A DNA stretch of 64,000 nt from Hetaerina americana (taxonomy: Eukaryota; Arthropoda; Insecta; Odonata; Calopterygidae). Made by a program: the position numbers and the translations under genes. Below the pieces are notes generated by a model, which saw only the letters and a list, made by a program, of their open reading frames with translations, made no database searches and had not been told where the DNA came from. Positions 20,816-33,624 of this stretch are shown here, in pieces. Each line of letters begins with the position of its first letter. The first letter of the stretch is position 1. The stretch spans positions 2,108,001 through 2,172,000 of the forward strand of contig JAKTNV010000063.1 in assembly GCA_022747635.1 (NCBI GenBank), in the 5' to 3' direction.

Positions 20816-21488
20816 AGACATTATACCGGAGGTCACGTTTTCATTCAGGGACCCACGGGGAAACTTGCTCTCGCTAGATTGAATTTCAATGTTTGTGAAA
20901 ATTATGGAAGAGGTACTTAGCTATCGTTGTATCCTCTAATATACTAATGGAACAGCGAGGTTAAGACCCCCTCGACCAAAATGAGGGCGAAGAGACTTAT
21001 GGATTTGATATTCGTTGGTGGGCGTCATTGTGATTTACGTCCTTTCTAGGGGTTGTAATTACGCCTGTCGTGAGTCGAATTGAAAATAAATTAAGATGTG
21101 CCAGGCTTTGGGCGTTATCTTTCCGTTGGTTTTTGGTCGAGTCGCTTACTTCATTCGTTTCAATTTCGAAAGGGAAATCAAAATACCAATGTCCCTGTCC
21201 CCGCCGCTGGTGTTGGCAATTCGTCGCTCTAGAGCAATGCGTACTCGGAACTAATTGAATTGACGCATCGGGGCAACATTTCTCTGACATTGGCGCAGTG
21301 TGTGAATTTGTTTCAGTATTATTTGATAATGAAATACGACGCATTCATCTTTAAAGTGTTCTCGAGCTGATATTTGGAAAATTTCGCACAAAATATAATA
21401 TTCTCAAATTAATGCATCTTAGGTTGAAGGTATTAATAAGCGAGACTCGCAGATGATTCTGGAAATAGTCAAGAATAGCGTTACGCAG

Positions 21489-21491
<3 letters not shown>

Positions 21492-21524
<33 letters not shown>
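21492..21524. repeat. (TA)n microsatellite
   Basis: About sixteen TA units. Confidence 0.97.
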
Positions 21525-21526
<2 letters not shown>

Positions 21527-21595
21527 GACTTCTTGGATATTTTACCCTTGGCCATTTTGATTATTTTCATCCCGTTCGTGTGATTGATTAGATGT

Positions 21596-21642
21596 AGGAA
21601 GCACAACCGATTAGATGGCACTAATCCGTTGTGCTGCTTCCT
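21596..21642. repeat. Imperfect hairpin, ~18-20-bp arms
   Basis: AGGAAGCACAACCGATTA is followed by TAATCCGTTGTGC, TG and CTTCCT after 8 bases. A few mismatches or indels separate the arms, so this looks like an older palindrome of the class seen elsewhere in the window. Confidence 0.75.
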
Positions 21643-21730
21643 TCGAAAAGGTTGTTCCTTTGCAGTGTGGCTAGTCAAGTTGAGAGGATGGAAGCTTTGT
21701 GTCTCATAAACTATGACCAACCACATGAAT

Positions 21731-22065
21731 GATTAATTTATTTATATCTGCCCTGCAAGCCACCGCTAGAGTGTGTGGCAGGGGGTGAATACACACCCGA
21801 ATAATTGTACCCGAACATGACCCTGCCGCGGTCGAACAATGTTATAATGATCCCCTCTCGTTCGTGAAAAAAATGACATCTTAAATCTATCTGTTCTACC
21901 CTTAATCTCTCTAATTTCATTGTCATGATCTCTCCTACCGTAGTACGTTGGGGTAATAATACATTTTCAACATCACTGATAAAGAGACGTCCTTCCAATC
22001 CATGCAAGAGCTTCAATCTGTAATATAACCTTCGCTCCTGCTCGAGTGATTCCCATCCTTATGAC
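21731..22065 (-). mobile_element. CR1-like LINE family 2, 3' end with C-terminal coding remnant
   Basis: The minus-strand frame 21,738-22,016 still reads as a LINE C-terminus: KLLHGLEGRLF, then ERLRVEQIDLRCHFFHER, which corresponds position by position to the KLLNKFRS and REIDARTSRLKDSFFPR stretches of the intact CR1-like element at 9.0-11.6 kb. The terminal stem-loop (21,754-21,786) is CCCTGC...GCAGGG. The T-rich TTTATTTATA at 21,735 is the tail. It is truncated at the 5' side near 22,065. Confidence 0.75.
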
Positions 22066-23704
22066 GATGCTCCCTCTGATGATTAATATCCCTCTATCCT
22101 CGAAGATCTCTATTCTGTTTCCTTTCCAGGTGTGTCAAATGCTCGTCAAAGAGTAAGATGCTCTGCGAAACGGACAATTTCTGTGTTGAATGAGAAAGGA
22201 GAATTGGTAGATGATATGGGCCCGTATCTCAAAATTGATATTCAGTTAACGTTTATCATAGGCGCTATGGGAAATTTTAAACCGCACGCCTAATTTGTTG
22301 ATCGACTTTCAGCTTAAAGGGACGAGTTTTCCCCAAAATAGCGACCTTTCCTTGGCCGGATAACGCAAATCATATTTTAAAGTCTGCAAGAAAACGCGAT
22401 GAATGCACAGAGCAAATGCAAAACGCCGTGACGGAGTTGGCGACTCGAAGGGGTCACTCACGCCCGGGGCTGGGGAGGGGGTCTCTTTCCCGGTTTGGTC
22501 GCCTCGTCCTTTCCCCCTGCACGAGAACCCGTCGCCACCGTTCGCCATTCTTATGTTTTGTGCGTACTTTTCGGTGGATTAGCTCCGTCATCGGCCTCGG
22601 ATCCCGCCTCATCTTGGCGGGGGCGGCTTCTCTCGTGAATGTAATTTTTTTTTTAAATCGGGAAAATCCAATGAAATCCCGGGAAATGTCGGGCATATGG
22701 TTTGCGGATTTTGAATGAGGATGTTGTTCCTTATAGCTGTGAGACACGAATTTCTAAAAGTCGATTGGCAAGCCCATGCAATTTGCGCTTCGGTCTGAGG
22801 TGGCTGGTGTTAAATGACGCAGCATTTGTTACTCGCCTCTAGGACACAATTTGCGAAGGTGAAAGTTATGACGCTTGTAGGAATCAGAACTATGGCATGG
22901 CTCCACCACCTGACGATGCTGAATATTACTGACAAGGGAGGCTCAGGGAACTGTGTACAGTTTTCCTGCTTCGTTCTTCCATGCGTGAATGAATGACCTT
23001 CCGTTTTATTTTACAATTCTCCTCGATGATGCTCATTCGTGATGATCTCATCTCGTCAATTGTTCCTTGCATTCCTCCCGTGTGTTTTATGTCATTCGAT
23101 CAAATAATGCGCTTTTCTCGCAAACACGTATTTCGGACTTTTCATCGGCTTCTTGACATGCTGAAGCTACGTTCCTTTACACATGCCTTTTACGGTGACA
23201 TCATTGGTTATTTTGTGACATAAATTTCGGCAAAGGAGTTGAAGTAAGCGAGATGAAACTCCAGGAGCCACGTTCGGTGTCGTTTATTCCGCGTAAAAAA
23301 CTCCCGCAACACGACCAGATGGGGCAGAGGCCTCGTCCCGCGCCGAGAGAGTCTCGCCCACCCACTCTCTGCATCTCTGGCCTATTCTCCGCGGGGGGGA
23401 CACGATGCGTGGTTTGCGATGTAAGCAATTTTAACCCTAGCACTTACCACTTTTTAAGTTGATTGAAAAATTCCACCAATGCTATTCAGTCCTCTTAATA
23501 GAAGTCAAGAAGGATATTATTTTTTGGCGTGACGAGTGGAATTAAAAAGATAGGGTTGACACGGTCGACGTTGAATTTCGTATTTGAGTTTCCGTTCTCG
23601 TTTTCAGCACATTTGATGCGTTCAAGTTATTTTTCCTTCTCTTTTTTTCTTTCATTCATTGTCTTCAATTGATTCTGGCTAATTATAAAGAAATCTATGG
23701 GAAT
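22066..23704. other. Unannotated stretch
   Basis: No gene or repeat family was recognised. The block at 22,440-22,630 is GC-rich; the rest is ordinary. Confidence 0.4.
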
Positions 23705-23985
23705 CGGTTTGGTATGATGGCTAACGTACTGGCTTCCCAGGGCTCGGGTTCAAATCCTGGAGGTGACAAATATTTTTTCCAGTGGTATCCCTATCCATAC
23801 TTGAGGGGCTTTGTGGAGAGCACTTTTAGCGAGTACGCCGTCCGTTAAGCTGCGGTCCCCTTGGCATCTTTCGTTAAGAGAAGGCTAATGTCGACGCCTG
23901 GTTTCTCTCCATCCATTCCCATCCTTCCCTAATGGCGCAAATGACCTCAGCTATCGGTCGCCTCCCACAAATACTACAAAAGCAA
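23705..23985 (+). mobile_element. SINE family 2, tRNA-derived, near complete
   Basis: The head looks like a tRNA promoter: an A-box-like ATGGCTAACGTACTGG and a B box GGTTCAAATCC (23,747-23,757). The body follows with TTGAGGGGCTTTGTGGAGAGC and the 3' block GGCGCAAATGACCTCAGCTA. It matches the copies at 27,028-27,336 and 27,440-27,700 along its length. Transcription by RNA polymerase III from the internal promoter is inferred from the box motifs. Confidence 0.82.
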
Positions 23986-26857
23986 TCTATAGTTTTGATT
24001 GGTTAAAAAAATGACATCCGAAGCCCCGACATTCCATCTTATAAACTGATGACGACAGTGTAATAGCGAAGGAATAGCAAATGTATTTTCCCAAAATTGG
24101 AACGTGTTTTTACATCTAAACGTTGGAAGACATGCTGCGTTGAAATAAATTATGAAATAATTGACCTTGCATTCTTCTCAACTCTCATAACAATATCCAG
24201 CATAGCGAGATTTATATCGGTGTAAAGTATAACGCCTGGCTTATTTTCCTTTTTTCTATTTCCATGGTAATTATCCCGCTTGAATACGCGCGACAAGTTG
24301 ATTACCGGACCAAGGCGTTATGAACAACCATTCCCTGCTGGGTATCGCCTTCATCCCTCTCTCTCTCTCTCCCTTTTCCCCCCATCTTTCGGTGGCGAAC
24401 CCCGCGGCGTAGTGGCGCCGTTTGCATCGCAAGTTGTTGCTTTTCCGGGGTACAAACAGTTTTAGTGGGCTATTCCTACGACGATAAGGAAGTTTATAAA
24501 AATGTCCTTGCCCACCCACCGAGGGATGTTGCAAGCATTTGTTTCTCCCACTGCTGTGTTTTCATAGTATTGCCCCTTACGAATAATGACGTTTTCTGGC
24601 GACACCCGTAGTCATTATGTTCGGTCTCCTGGGCGGAAGTAATGACAGTAGGCACAAGACCAAGGGCCCCGTGACTCAACGTGACCGGAGAAGTGAGGTT
24701 GCGACCAGAGATTGGTTTTAGTGGGAATTAAATCCGAGTAATCGGTTGAATTACCTGCTTACGTATGTCAGCGGTGATTTTGCACTTAAAAGACATTCGT
24801 GCCGTGGTATCTCATTTGAACCACGTCGTGCTCGTATCAACCTCAAACAATTCGGATCGAAAGGGAACAAACCGCGCTTTCCTTGTGCCGTGATCTCGGA
24901 GAGCAAAAGTTTTTCCGCGCCATCAAGTTGGCTGCCACCTGTGCTCGTACTTGAAAGAGACTTGTGTGAAACCTGTTGTCTGCAGATTCGAAAACCACGG
25001 ACGTTTTTTCTTCGTCACGGAGGCGTGTCAACGTTTTTAGATCGGCAGTGAGAGCCGACCGCCGCGTCGAGTTACGCCTCGCCAAGATTTCTTTTCCAAT
25101 GCAGAGGTGAGAAAATATATCAAGAAATGTCTAGGCTTGCGAACATGGGTTTTTTCAAGGTCTACATACTCCCGTCCATATTCTATGTACAGCAGTGCTG
25201 CTCATATGAGTTCATCATTTCGATTTTTTAATTAAAAAATGCCCTTCTTAGAAATTTGTGGAGGGATATTGTGTAAGCTATTGTTGATTATTGAAAATTT
25301 AAACTGTAAGTTACTGTGAAAGTGATGGGAATCTTGGAAACGCTTATACCACGCGTAAACTCTTTGTTTACTCATAGCAGACTCACAACAGGCCTTCTTC
25401 AACATTTCACACACTTTATTTCATTTTTTACGCAAACTTTGATCCAAATTCTTTGATCCAAACACGTCTAACCATAGCGGCGGCTGCCACAGAAAAAGTA
25501 AACAATGAATACAGCAGAAAATTTTATCATACTTTAGGGGCATTGATACCAACATAATAAAAAAACTTTCGGACTCTCCAAACCCGCGAAATTTAAAAAT
25601 TCCCGTTATTTTCTGAACACACCTCGTATCTTTATCGTTAAAAATCTTTTGAATTCTAGATTATGTGGTGGAAATGGAATAATGCAAAAAGAGAATCGAA
25701 ATGTGTGCATTGAATCCCCTAGCGACATCGAATTACAATGTCATTTCGATATCGATCTCGCCCAGACTTATCGCAGACTATAAGCGCACACTTCCAAATC
25801 TGAACAGCCTTTGTGGGGGGGGGGGGGGGGACGTGATGCCGGCGCCCATTTTCGGAAATGGTTTCGTCCGGGTTCTCTGTGTCGTCGGCAGCGCACGAGG
25901 GTCGTGAGCGGTATCGGCCCTGACGCATTTGGCCGCCGACCCGAAGCAGTCATCAATGAGGCCGGGAGTGCCTTAAAAGGGCTTCCTCCCTTCCACCGCC
26001 TTCACGTTGACGAAGAAGAATTCCGGAATGAATAATGTTCGTGAACTTTTTTCCCGTAACGGTTGGAGAGTCGCAAGGCCGCCCCGAGCCGGCCCGCAAG
26101 GTGACCAAATGGCCGGCGGCCTCTCGTTCGTCCTTGGGGCCCCATCCTCCCGATGATGCCTTTGTGGGTGAAGGGAAGGACGGTGGCCCTGCCACAGTGG
26201 AGATTTACGGGCGGGGGGGAAGGAGAAGGGGGGTTGCAGCGACAGCGGGCCCCCGGGTTTTAGTCGTTCAAGGGGAGTAGGGAACGTAGGTAGGTATACT
26301 CTTATGAGGTGGTGGTCTTCTTCGTCTTTTCCGAAAACTCCTTGCCCCGGCCGATTCCTCGGAAATGACTCCTCATTTCGTATATTTCCTCCTCCACCGA
26401 TACTGCGGAGTCCAAACCGGATGTCTGGTTCTTCGGAGCGCCAGTGTTTCGTCATATTTCTAAATGCATTTCAATTCTAGGAACTTCGTATTCTCTCGTG
26501 TTGCCGTTAAAATATTATCGCTTTTATGGAGGTGTGTTTGTAGTCGTGAGAATCGCGTTGGCCAGCTTATTTTTCATTAAAATTGCTGAGAGAGCTGGCA
26601 TATTCCACCAAACTCTCTCGCCAACTCCAATGCTATTCACTACCATTCGTACTGGGGAGGAGGTAAGAAAACGGGTTGCTAAGCTAACTCTTGAGCCCAC
26701 GGATCTTCGCCTGTTCAGTATAAAACTTATTCCTCGGTTCGCATTCAAGCGGACTGTTTGACAGTCTCCGGTTGATAATGCTGTACCCACTTTAAGAACT
26801 GCTAATCATCGATTTTTATTTATTGAGCAACTGGTAATTGAAGAAGTAGTTTAGCGT
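23986..26857. other. Unannotated stretch with GC-rich block
   Basis: No gene recognised. From about 25,780 to 26,430 the sequence is GC-rich with many overlapping frames. It includes a run of 16 G at 25,815-25,830, the longest G tract in the window. An imperfect inverted repeat (CGAATAATGAC / GTCATTATGTTCG) lies near 24,580-24,625. Confidence 0.4.
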
Positions 26858-27416
26858 ACTGATCGGTAGTGGGATGTTCAAGACTGTAATAGAGGGGGGA
26901 GAATGTTAGGCAAACGAGGAGATGGAAGGAACAGGATAGGGATGTTGGACGAGATGAAGGGAGGAAGAAAGTACGCGGAGATGAAGGGGGACTTGACGCA
27001 GAGGAGGTTGCTGGATTATTTATTGTTGGGGATCGAGATGGTGCGGGGGCTAACGTACTGGCTTGCCACCCAGAGGGCGCGGGTTCAAATTCCGACGGTG
27101 TTGAATATTTTTCAGCGGTATCTCGATCCCTACTTGAGGTGCTTTGTGGAGAGCACTTTGAGTGAGTACGCGTCCGTCGGATGGGACGTTAAACTGCGGA
27201 CCCCTTGGCGCCTTTCGTAAAGAGTAGGCTAATGCCGACGCCGGGTTTCTCTCCACCCTTCATCCTTTCCTGTCCATCCCCTATGGCGCAAATGACCTCA
27301 GCAGTCGATCGCCTCCCCTAAAAACTACTACTTGTGTATTGTTATGAGTCACAAAATATTTATTTGGTATATGTGTCCATCCAAAAACCTACCTTAACCG
27401 GTAGATTACCTAATAA
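26858..27416 (+). mobile_element. RTE 3' fragment, interrupted by a SINE
   Basis: 26,858-27,027 reads as the last coding residues of the RTE (GMFKTVIEGG, then in another frame MLGKRGDGRNRIGMLDEMKG) and the start of its 3' UTR. 27,337-27,416 continues the same 3' UTR to the conserved CTACCTTAACCGGTAGATTACC and a (TAA)n tail. The two parts are separated by a SINE. The copy is 5'-truncated and frameshifted. Confidence 0.85.
27028..27336 (+). mobile_element. SINE family 2, tRNA-derived, nested in the RTE 3' UTR
   Basis: It contains the A-box-like GGGGCTAACGTACTGG, B box GGTTCAAATTCC and the whole body to GACCTCAGCAGTCGATCGCC. The sequence TATTGTT occurs on both sides (27,021-27,027 and 27,337-27,343), which fits a 7-bp target-site duplication. 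It therefore inserted after the RTE copy. Confidence 0.82.
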
Positions 27417-27439
27417 TAATAGTTAAGGGAGGTTATTTT

Positions 27440-27700
27440 CGCCATTAGGTATGGAGGAAGGGTGGAGAGAAACTCGGCGTCGACATTTGCATATTCTTAA
27501 CGAAAGGCGCCAAGGGATCCGCAGCTTAACGTCCCATCCGACGGACGTCGTACTCACTCAAAGTGCTCTCCACAAAGCACCTCAAATAGTGATCGGGATA
27601 TCACTGAAAACTATCTGTCGCCTTCAGGATTTGAACCCGGGCCCTCAGGATGAGAAGCCCTTACGCCGGCCTCCGCACCAACCAATCCCTGCGAGTGATT
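27440..27700 (-). mobile_element. SINE family 2, tRNA-derived
   Basis: Reverse orientation copy. The complement of the B box (GGATTTGAACCC) is at 27,629-27,640 and the body (CGTCCCATCCGACGGACG, GTGCTCTCCACAAAGCACCT) lies to the left. It ends near the GGGTGGAGAGAAAC block at 27,460. It starts only ~25 bp from the RTE/SINE unit before it. Confidence 0.8.
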
Positions 27701-28195
27701 CAAGAGACGAAGACAGTCTTGAAATTGCTTTCGGTCGAAATAGCTGAAGATGCTAGAATATGAGCAGTTTATGCTGTCGATTGCTGTTTTGTATGCTGAT
27801 GATCTCTTTATAATAGTCGCGCTACGGCTCTCAGTATGTTGGCGGTCACATTTATTTGGTGAATCCTTGTGCAACGCAAATTATGTTAAACGTAGAGGTT
27901 GCGTGGACATGGGGGCATTGCAGCTACGTCTACTTTCGCTCGAAATACGGAATACAGGTGGAATGAGGAATTCCTTCCTTCCAGTTCCTCCTCCACTTTT
28001 CCCCGTAGGCGTGCCACCCTTACCGCCACTCGCATCCCGGAGAACACCTTGCGATGGACGCCATGAACTGGTTCCGGAGCAAGAATTCGAGCGCCCTGCA
28101 GGCCACCGCATCCGCTGAGTAACTGACGAGGAACCGCATGGGTGTTGTATCGTCGAGAAGGCTTTTTGCAGTGCGTGGAATAATAATGGATCCTT

Positions 28196-28229
28196 ACTCT
28201 ACCCTTTGTCGTATGACAAAGGGTAGAGT
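28196..28229. repeat. Perfect palindrome, 15-bp arms, 4-bp loop
   Basis: ACTCTACCCTTTGTC at 28,196-28,210, GTAT, then the exact reverse complement at 28,215-28,229. Confidence 0.95.
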
Positions 28230-28577
28230 TTTGTGACGCCAAGTTTTGTGGTTGGCATTCCCTAATTGGTGTTTTGCGGGGAACACAGTTGTGTGACCCA
28301 GGAATGGAAGATTGATTTAATGTTTGCAGCTGTTTCCGGCTGTATTTGTTTTTCCCGTGTAATTTACCCTGAGGGTGACAATGATTCTCCGCCGGTTCCA
28401 GTATATCCCACACATTTGGGGAGGGGGAACGCGAAATGGGTCGAGTTCATACCCCTTAAGAGGATAACGGACGGGCGAGTGAAAAAAATCCTCACGTGCG
28501 TGTGTGCCGCGAATTGGAAGTGATTAATTTTCGTTGCTCTTTGTTTGCCCGAGGGTCGTTGGGCATATTGATTATAT

Positions 28578-28580
28578 GTA

Positions 28581-28657
<77 letters not shown>

Positions 28658-28675
28658 GTGTGTGTGCGTATATAT
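28578..28675. repeat. (TG)n-(TA)n compound microsatellite
   Basis: TG repeats, about 28 TA units, then TG and TA again. Confidence 0.97.
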
Positions 28676-30317
28676 ATATTTCCGCTGGTTAAACTCGCGG
28701 ATGAGGTGGACACAATGCGCACACGTGAAGCGAATAAGAGATGCATGCCTTCCGCCGGTGAAGCGGGAGGTTTCTTGTAGCATCCAAAAAGTATCGAGAA
28801 GGGATAAGAAAGTTTAGAGGGAGGCGGATGTCGAGGAGGACGTAAGATTTAAAAGGGCAGCTTTCCCTTGGTACGGTTGTTGCCCAAAAGAGGAATAATT
28901 CTTTGTTATTTGGTTGCTTCGTTGATCTGATAACCTCCGCTATTGGTATTTCTTCGAGGAAAACCTAGTATTGATTAATGATAATGTAGGTTTTTTTCTT
29001 TATTGCATTTAATTTTGCGTCCCCACCTGGATGGGGATGCAAATATTCATATTATCCCGTTATTATAATCATATATGTGGTGCCGTTTGATTTCAATGGA
29101 TCCTGATCATCAAAACAGTGAGGGCATGAAATTCGCGATTGGACCGACGGCTTTAAGTTTTTGGCGGGCATACGTAAGGATTGAGTTATTTTTCGCGAGG
29201 AATATGTTTTTCCTATTTTGAGCGTGCACAGTTGGGGCCACATAACCGCCCTTAACTTGAACAAGACGTCTCTTTTGTTTTGGGAGGGTCATCCAACTTT
29301 CATCAGACCTAGGAACAACACCTTTTGGGATTAAACTTATAATTTTATCGATTGTGGGTTCCCGGCTAGCGTCCTTGGAAATTTTCTCATTATCTTAATG
29401 GCAGGGCACGTACGCTGAAAGTATTCAATTATGCCTGGATAATGCCTTTACCCAACCATTTATTCCGCACCCATGTTCTGTAGAGGCTTAATCGTTTGGA
29501 TATCTGCGGCTCTTCAAAGGACTTAGTAGGTGTTAACATCATTCCAGTTTCCAAACTGCCGTTCATGTTTATGCCGGTGGTATATTTAAACCTCTTATAC
29601 TAATTTTTTTGCGAATGAGCGTGGAAATCAGCTTCAAGATTAGCATATTTAATCGGCATTTACGTGGGGGTAATTTGTAAATGAACTTGTTTCCACATGT
29701 GCTCCACCGTCTGAACTCTCTAATAAAACTATCTCTCTTTTTTTTTCAAAGTGAACAAGATCCCGTTTTTTCAGTCCGCGGTTGTCGACCTCTTCGGGAC
29801 GAGTCATTTCCCCCTCCCACCCCCCAGCCGAAGAAAAACATGAGATTAATTAATGCCCCCTAAAAATGAGGAATTTCAACACCTTTCTTTGAGCAAAAAA
29901 TGGACGAATCCCGTTGGATGGGTAAACGAGACGGTTTTATTATCAGCCCTTTGTGGCGAGTTCAGAAGCTGTTGGTTCTCACGTGTAAACAATTCATTAT
30001 AGTGTTCTGAATAGTTCCCCGATAACTTCTTCGCCGAAGGGTAGATCGCTTTCCGGACTTCAATTTTTGTGGGCTAGGAGGGTAATATTTAATTTATTCG
30101 GTGATGTATTGTTGCTCTTTTGCGTTTCACCTGACAGTCATGGGACCATAGCCAATGAGTAGTTCGGAAAATTTAGGTTTCTGATCGTTACCATTCATGA
30201 TATCATTTTCCATTTAATTTATTTCTGAACTATCGCGGAATCGGACTTGATATATTAGGCCGTCGCAAAACTGCTGAAACCTTAAGAACTAAATCGTTTA
30301 GATATCAGCAGACGGTT

Positions 30318-30590
30318 GATGTATTTATTTATTATTATAATTCTTAAAACTCACTTGTGCAGATAGACAATGTCAGGTGGCACACAAGTCCCCAGTATTA
30401 AAATCAAACTTGCCTTGGAAAAATAGCATGGCATCTCAATGCCAATAAATATCACAAAAGATAATGAATTAAATCATTCAAAAAAATTCGCTCAAAGGAA
30501 ACTTCAAAACACCAATCTATAACACATAAAAAAAAAGAAAATCCCCATCTCATCAACATCTGTTTCCCAAATCAACAAGAAAAATATCGT
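30318..30590 (-). mobile_element. Interspersed repeat, probable LINE 3' end (unknown family)
   Basis: It is closely similar over about 260 bp to 58,828-59,095, including AGATAGACAATGTCAGGTGG and the AACTTGCCTTGGAAAAATA block. Each copy has an ATT-rich simple tract on its left side. Read on the minus strand this is a (TAA)n tail after a 3' UTR, as in target-primed retrotransposons. No coding part is recognisable, so the class is an inference. Confidence 0.6.
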
Positions 30591-31112
30591 ATAAGTACTG
30601 GTATTTTGTCCCTGAAAATTTCTTTCAAGTGATACAAATGGGTTACAACTCAATTTAATCTTTTTTGTGAATGGATACCGTGTATGTCGTTAAGGGCTAA
30701 GTAAGACATGTTTAATTTACCATGTAATTTCATTTTTTATTGAAGGTGTAAAAATCATTATTACTGATCGTTTTGTATCGAATATTTCAATAGATTTCTA
30801 TGCGTATTCGTGATTTATGATAGAAGAAACTTAATTCTTACTCCTCGCTCATTTGATAAAGAACGCTGCTGTCTTCGTAATTATCTTGTGCCTCCGTTTC
30901 CACGTTGTAGTCCCTTAGTACAATTATTCCATATGCTTAGTACGTTTATGTAAGTATCTATTGTGTATTTTAATGGGAAGCACATTTCTTATCAACCTTC
31001 TCGTTTCTTTGGCGTGTTGGTGGAATTATGTTTTGTCCTCGTAGACCGTCTTAGGGTAAGTACGCATGCTCAGGAAATTAGCTTTGGGAAATTCCCTTCG
31101 CTTTTATGCTCA
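30591..31112. other. Unannotated stretch
   Basis: AT-rich; no gene or repeat family recognised. Confidence 0.4.
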
Positions 31113-31310
31113 ACTTGGCGCATTGATCATTTGACTACTGACCGGAGGGCTCGGGTTCGATTCCTTGACTAACCTCTCTGGGCACCCTCAGCTCCACCAC
31201 CCAAGTTGTGTAATTTCTGTGTAACAGATATTTCTGTGAAATCATATGCCGGCCCAGGGAAAGGAACTGGCCCTCCTGATGTGTGAATTTTCACACCTAA
31301 TTCTCTTAAA
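31113..31310 (+). mobile_element. SINE family 1, tRNA-derived
   Basis: A tRNA-like head (GACTACTGACCGGAGGGCTC and B box GGGTTCGATTCC at 31,148-31,159) is followed by the family body in sense orientation: CTCAGCTCCACCACCCAAG, a degraded GGTACC region, GGCCCAGGGAAAGG and the GTGTGAATTTTCACAC core. It matches the reverse complement of 33,625-33,893. Confidence 0.78.
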
Positions 31311-33624
31311 AGTACTTGGGGGATGAAGCACTCTCTCCTTCATTAATGCGTCTGACAGTGCCGGCTTACTACATGAAACCGGTCACGCGACCAAAGACAG
31401 TTAGTGGAAGTGCATTAAGTGTTGTGTTTCGTGTACTCGCGCCAAATCACTCTTGGAACAATGCGACTTTTAAATCCTCTCGAGTTGGACATCGAGATCC
31501 AAGGACATCGGAGCCCACGATTGTTCTGCGCTACGCATCGGGAGAATGGGGGGGGGGGGTTGTGTGGACAGAGGACGCGTGGGTGTTCCTTTTCGTGACC
31601 GTTGATTCCGCTCATCTCGCACGCACTTTCGAAAAGTGCTGGTGACTTGTTGCGTCCACAGCGTGCTCTCTCTCTTGAAGGAGATGAGAACGCACCATAT
31701 TGCTGCGACCTCGCCCCACTTAATTGGAACGTCGTCTTAAGGTCGCCCCATTCTATTCTGCGCGGTTGTCATGGCGGACGTGAACTGAGCGAAGGAATGT
31801 TTTAGTGTGGATTGCGTGGATTCTAAGAGTTGGCTGACGATTAAAGTGTGACGGGTTCATCCGGAATGGCGAAGTAATGTGATTAGCGGCCCATCCGGAG
31901 ATCGGAAGTTTTGCCCACCGCTTGCGTCAATTTCCTTGTCTTTCTCCTTATTTTAAGACTTCCGTCGCTGAGTGGTCGTGTGTGGCGCAATTGGTTCATT
32001 TGTCATGTGAAATAAGTCACCTCTTTTACCAGTGCCCCTAAGCCAACCACAATGGAAAAAGATTTCCCGATAAGGATGTTACGTGAGTCGTCCAAGAAGG
32101 GAAATTACTACGTGGCGCTTCTCGGTTGCGTATTTGAATTGTAGCCAGGTGTAATGGTCCTCTCCCTCCACTTGATCCTTAATTCCTTTACTAGATATCG
32201 GCATTCGTCAAGTTTGAATAGAGGAACTTTAATGCGATGTATTTGAAGAAAAAATGAAATGGCGGTTGATTTATGATGTAAAACCCAGTGCCGAGAAGCG
32301 CTTTTGATGAGACCATTGGCCGTGCATTGTAGGAATCGTTCTCCCCCTTCTCTGTTTCGATCTTCTGGACGACCCCCTCGTGCGCGCGCCACTCATATAT
32401 TCTTTTCTATAAATTCAAGAGAAAAAACTATTTTTTATGATTATTTAGTCGTAATTGAAACTATTAATTGGAGTGCTGGGCCAATATTTCGTTAAACATT
32501 TTTGTTTTTTCCCACGTGGTCACTTGCAACTATACATTCTTTTCATTCTGCGATGTGAACAGCTAAGACACACTTGAGTGATGACTTTTTTTTTCATAGT
32601 ACTAATAATGTCGAAATAATTAGTTATCAACCGCATTGGTTTGACAGATTATTTACTCGATTCTCTATGTGCTTGAAAAGAGTGCCCGATGTAGAGTCAT
32701 GAAGCGTTTATGCGAGTTTGACCTGAGATTTTGTAATTAAGGTAACGTGGTATTTCCACCATTTCAGAATCGGTTGATCATTTTTAATTTCCCCCACTCC
32801 CTGAATGTACGTATTCTCGGTTTCACTAGCTGTTAATTTCCCAGGATAGAAAACTTATGACCATCCACGAAACCCGTCGTTGGAAACAGTCGAAAGTCCA
32901 TTCGCTACCGTCGCCATGTCGCTGCTGGGAAGATTGGAAACTGCGGCTGTCCACCGTGCCCCGCTTGGCGCCATCTGTGCCCTTATTACTCACGCCTATG
33001 TGCTGCTTATCTGCCACTTGTCATGTGCCTCGCCACGGACATTGCAAGGGAAAGCCATTTCCCTATGAATCATCTTGTGGGTTATTATTTGGCAATCCAA
33101 AGAATGCTTCGCTTCAGATATTCATGGACGCCTCTTTAGTTGTTCGCGCGAATGAGATTTTGTAGCCGGAACCGGAAGACTTCGGAAAACTACGAGATTT
33201 TCTAATTCGTACCACGCACACGACCTGAGCGCGCCTTCTTCAGATAGAAGCAGGAGGACGGTTATGCGCCAGACTGCCCCGATCTGGAGTTGGCACTATT
33301 TACACTTACCCTGCCACATAGTTAAGCATACCCTTCGGGGACTTTAGAGTAAATGTACTTGAGACTTAACGACTATTTCCGTGTTAAAACAATGGTATGA
33401 AGAAAGCTCTCTCACACCTAACCTTGTGAAATCTATTGTATATATGTGATTGGTAACTTGAAGTATTCAATTTTATATGAAGTTTCACGGCAGTAATTTC
33501 AATAAAATCTATGTTTTTAACAGGCATATATTTCCAATGTCCTTAATGAAATATAGCAAATAAAAAAACTTAGAATTTTTGTAGGCGTTTATATATTAAT
33601 TTTTACCTAATAAAGCCAAACACA
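31311..33624. other. Unannotated stretch
   Basis: No gene or repeat family recognised. A run of twelve G lies at 31,548-31,559. Frames at 32,857-33,165 have no family features. Confidence 0.4.

Larger units (their letters stand above)
27701..30317. other. Unannotated stretch
   Basis: Apart from the palindrome and the TA tract listed separately, no gene or repeat family was recognised. The open frames here lie mainly in the GC-richer part (27,880-28,420) and in the simple repeat. Confidence 0.4.

Noticed and set aside
25768..26455. Overlapping frames up to 160 codons in a GC-rich block
   Set aside because: Low-complexity Pro/Gly/Arg-rich translations typical of GC-rich non-coding DNA.
27750..27860. 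VLYADDLFIIV in a + frame, resembling a reverse transcriptase active-site box
   Set aside because: No other RT block is found on either side in any frame; a short match could be chance.
31113..31175. Possible tRNA genes (also 23,705, 27,028, 27,640 and 33,830)
   Set aside because: Each has a B box but is attached to a repeated SINE body, and acceptor-stem pairing is missing.
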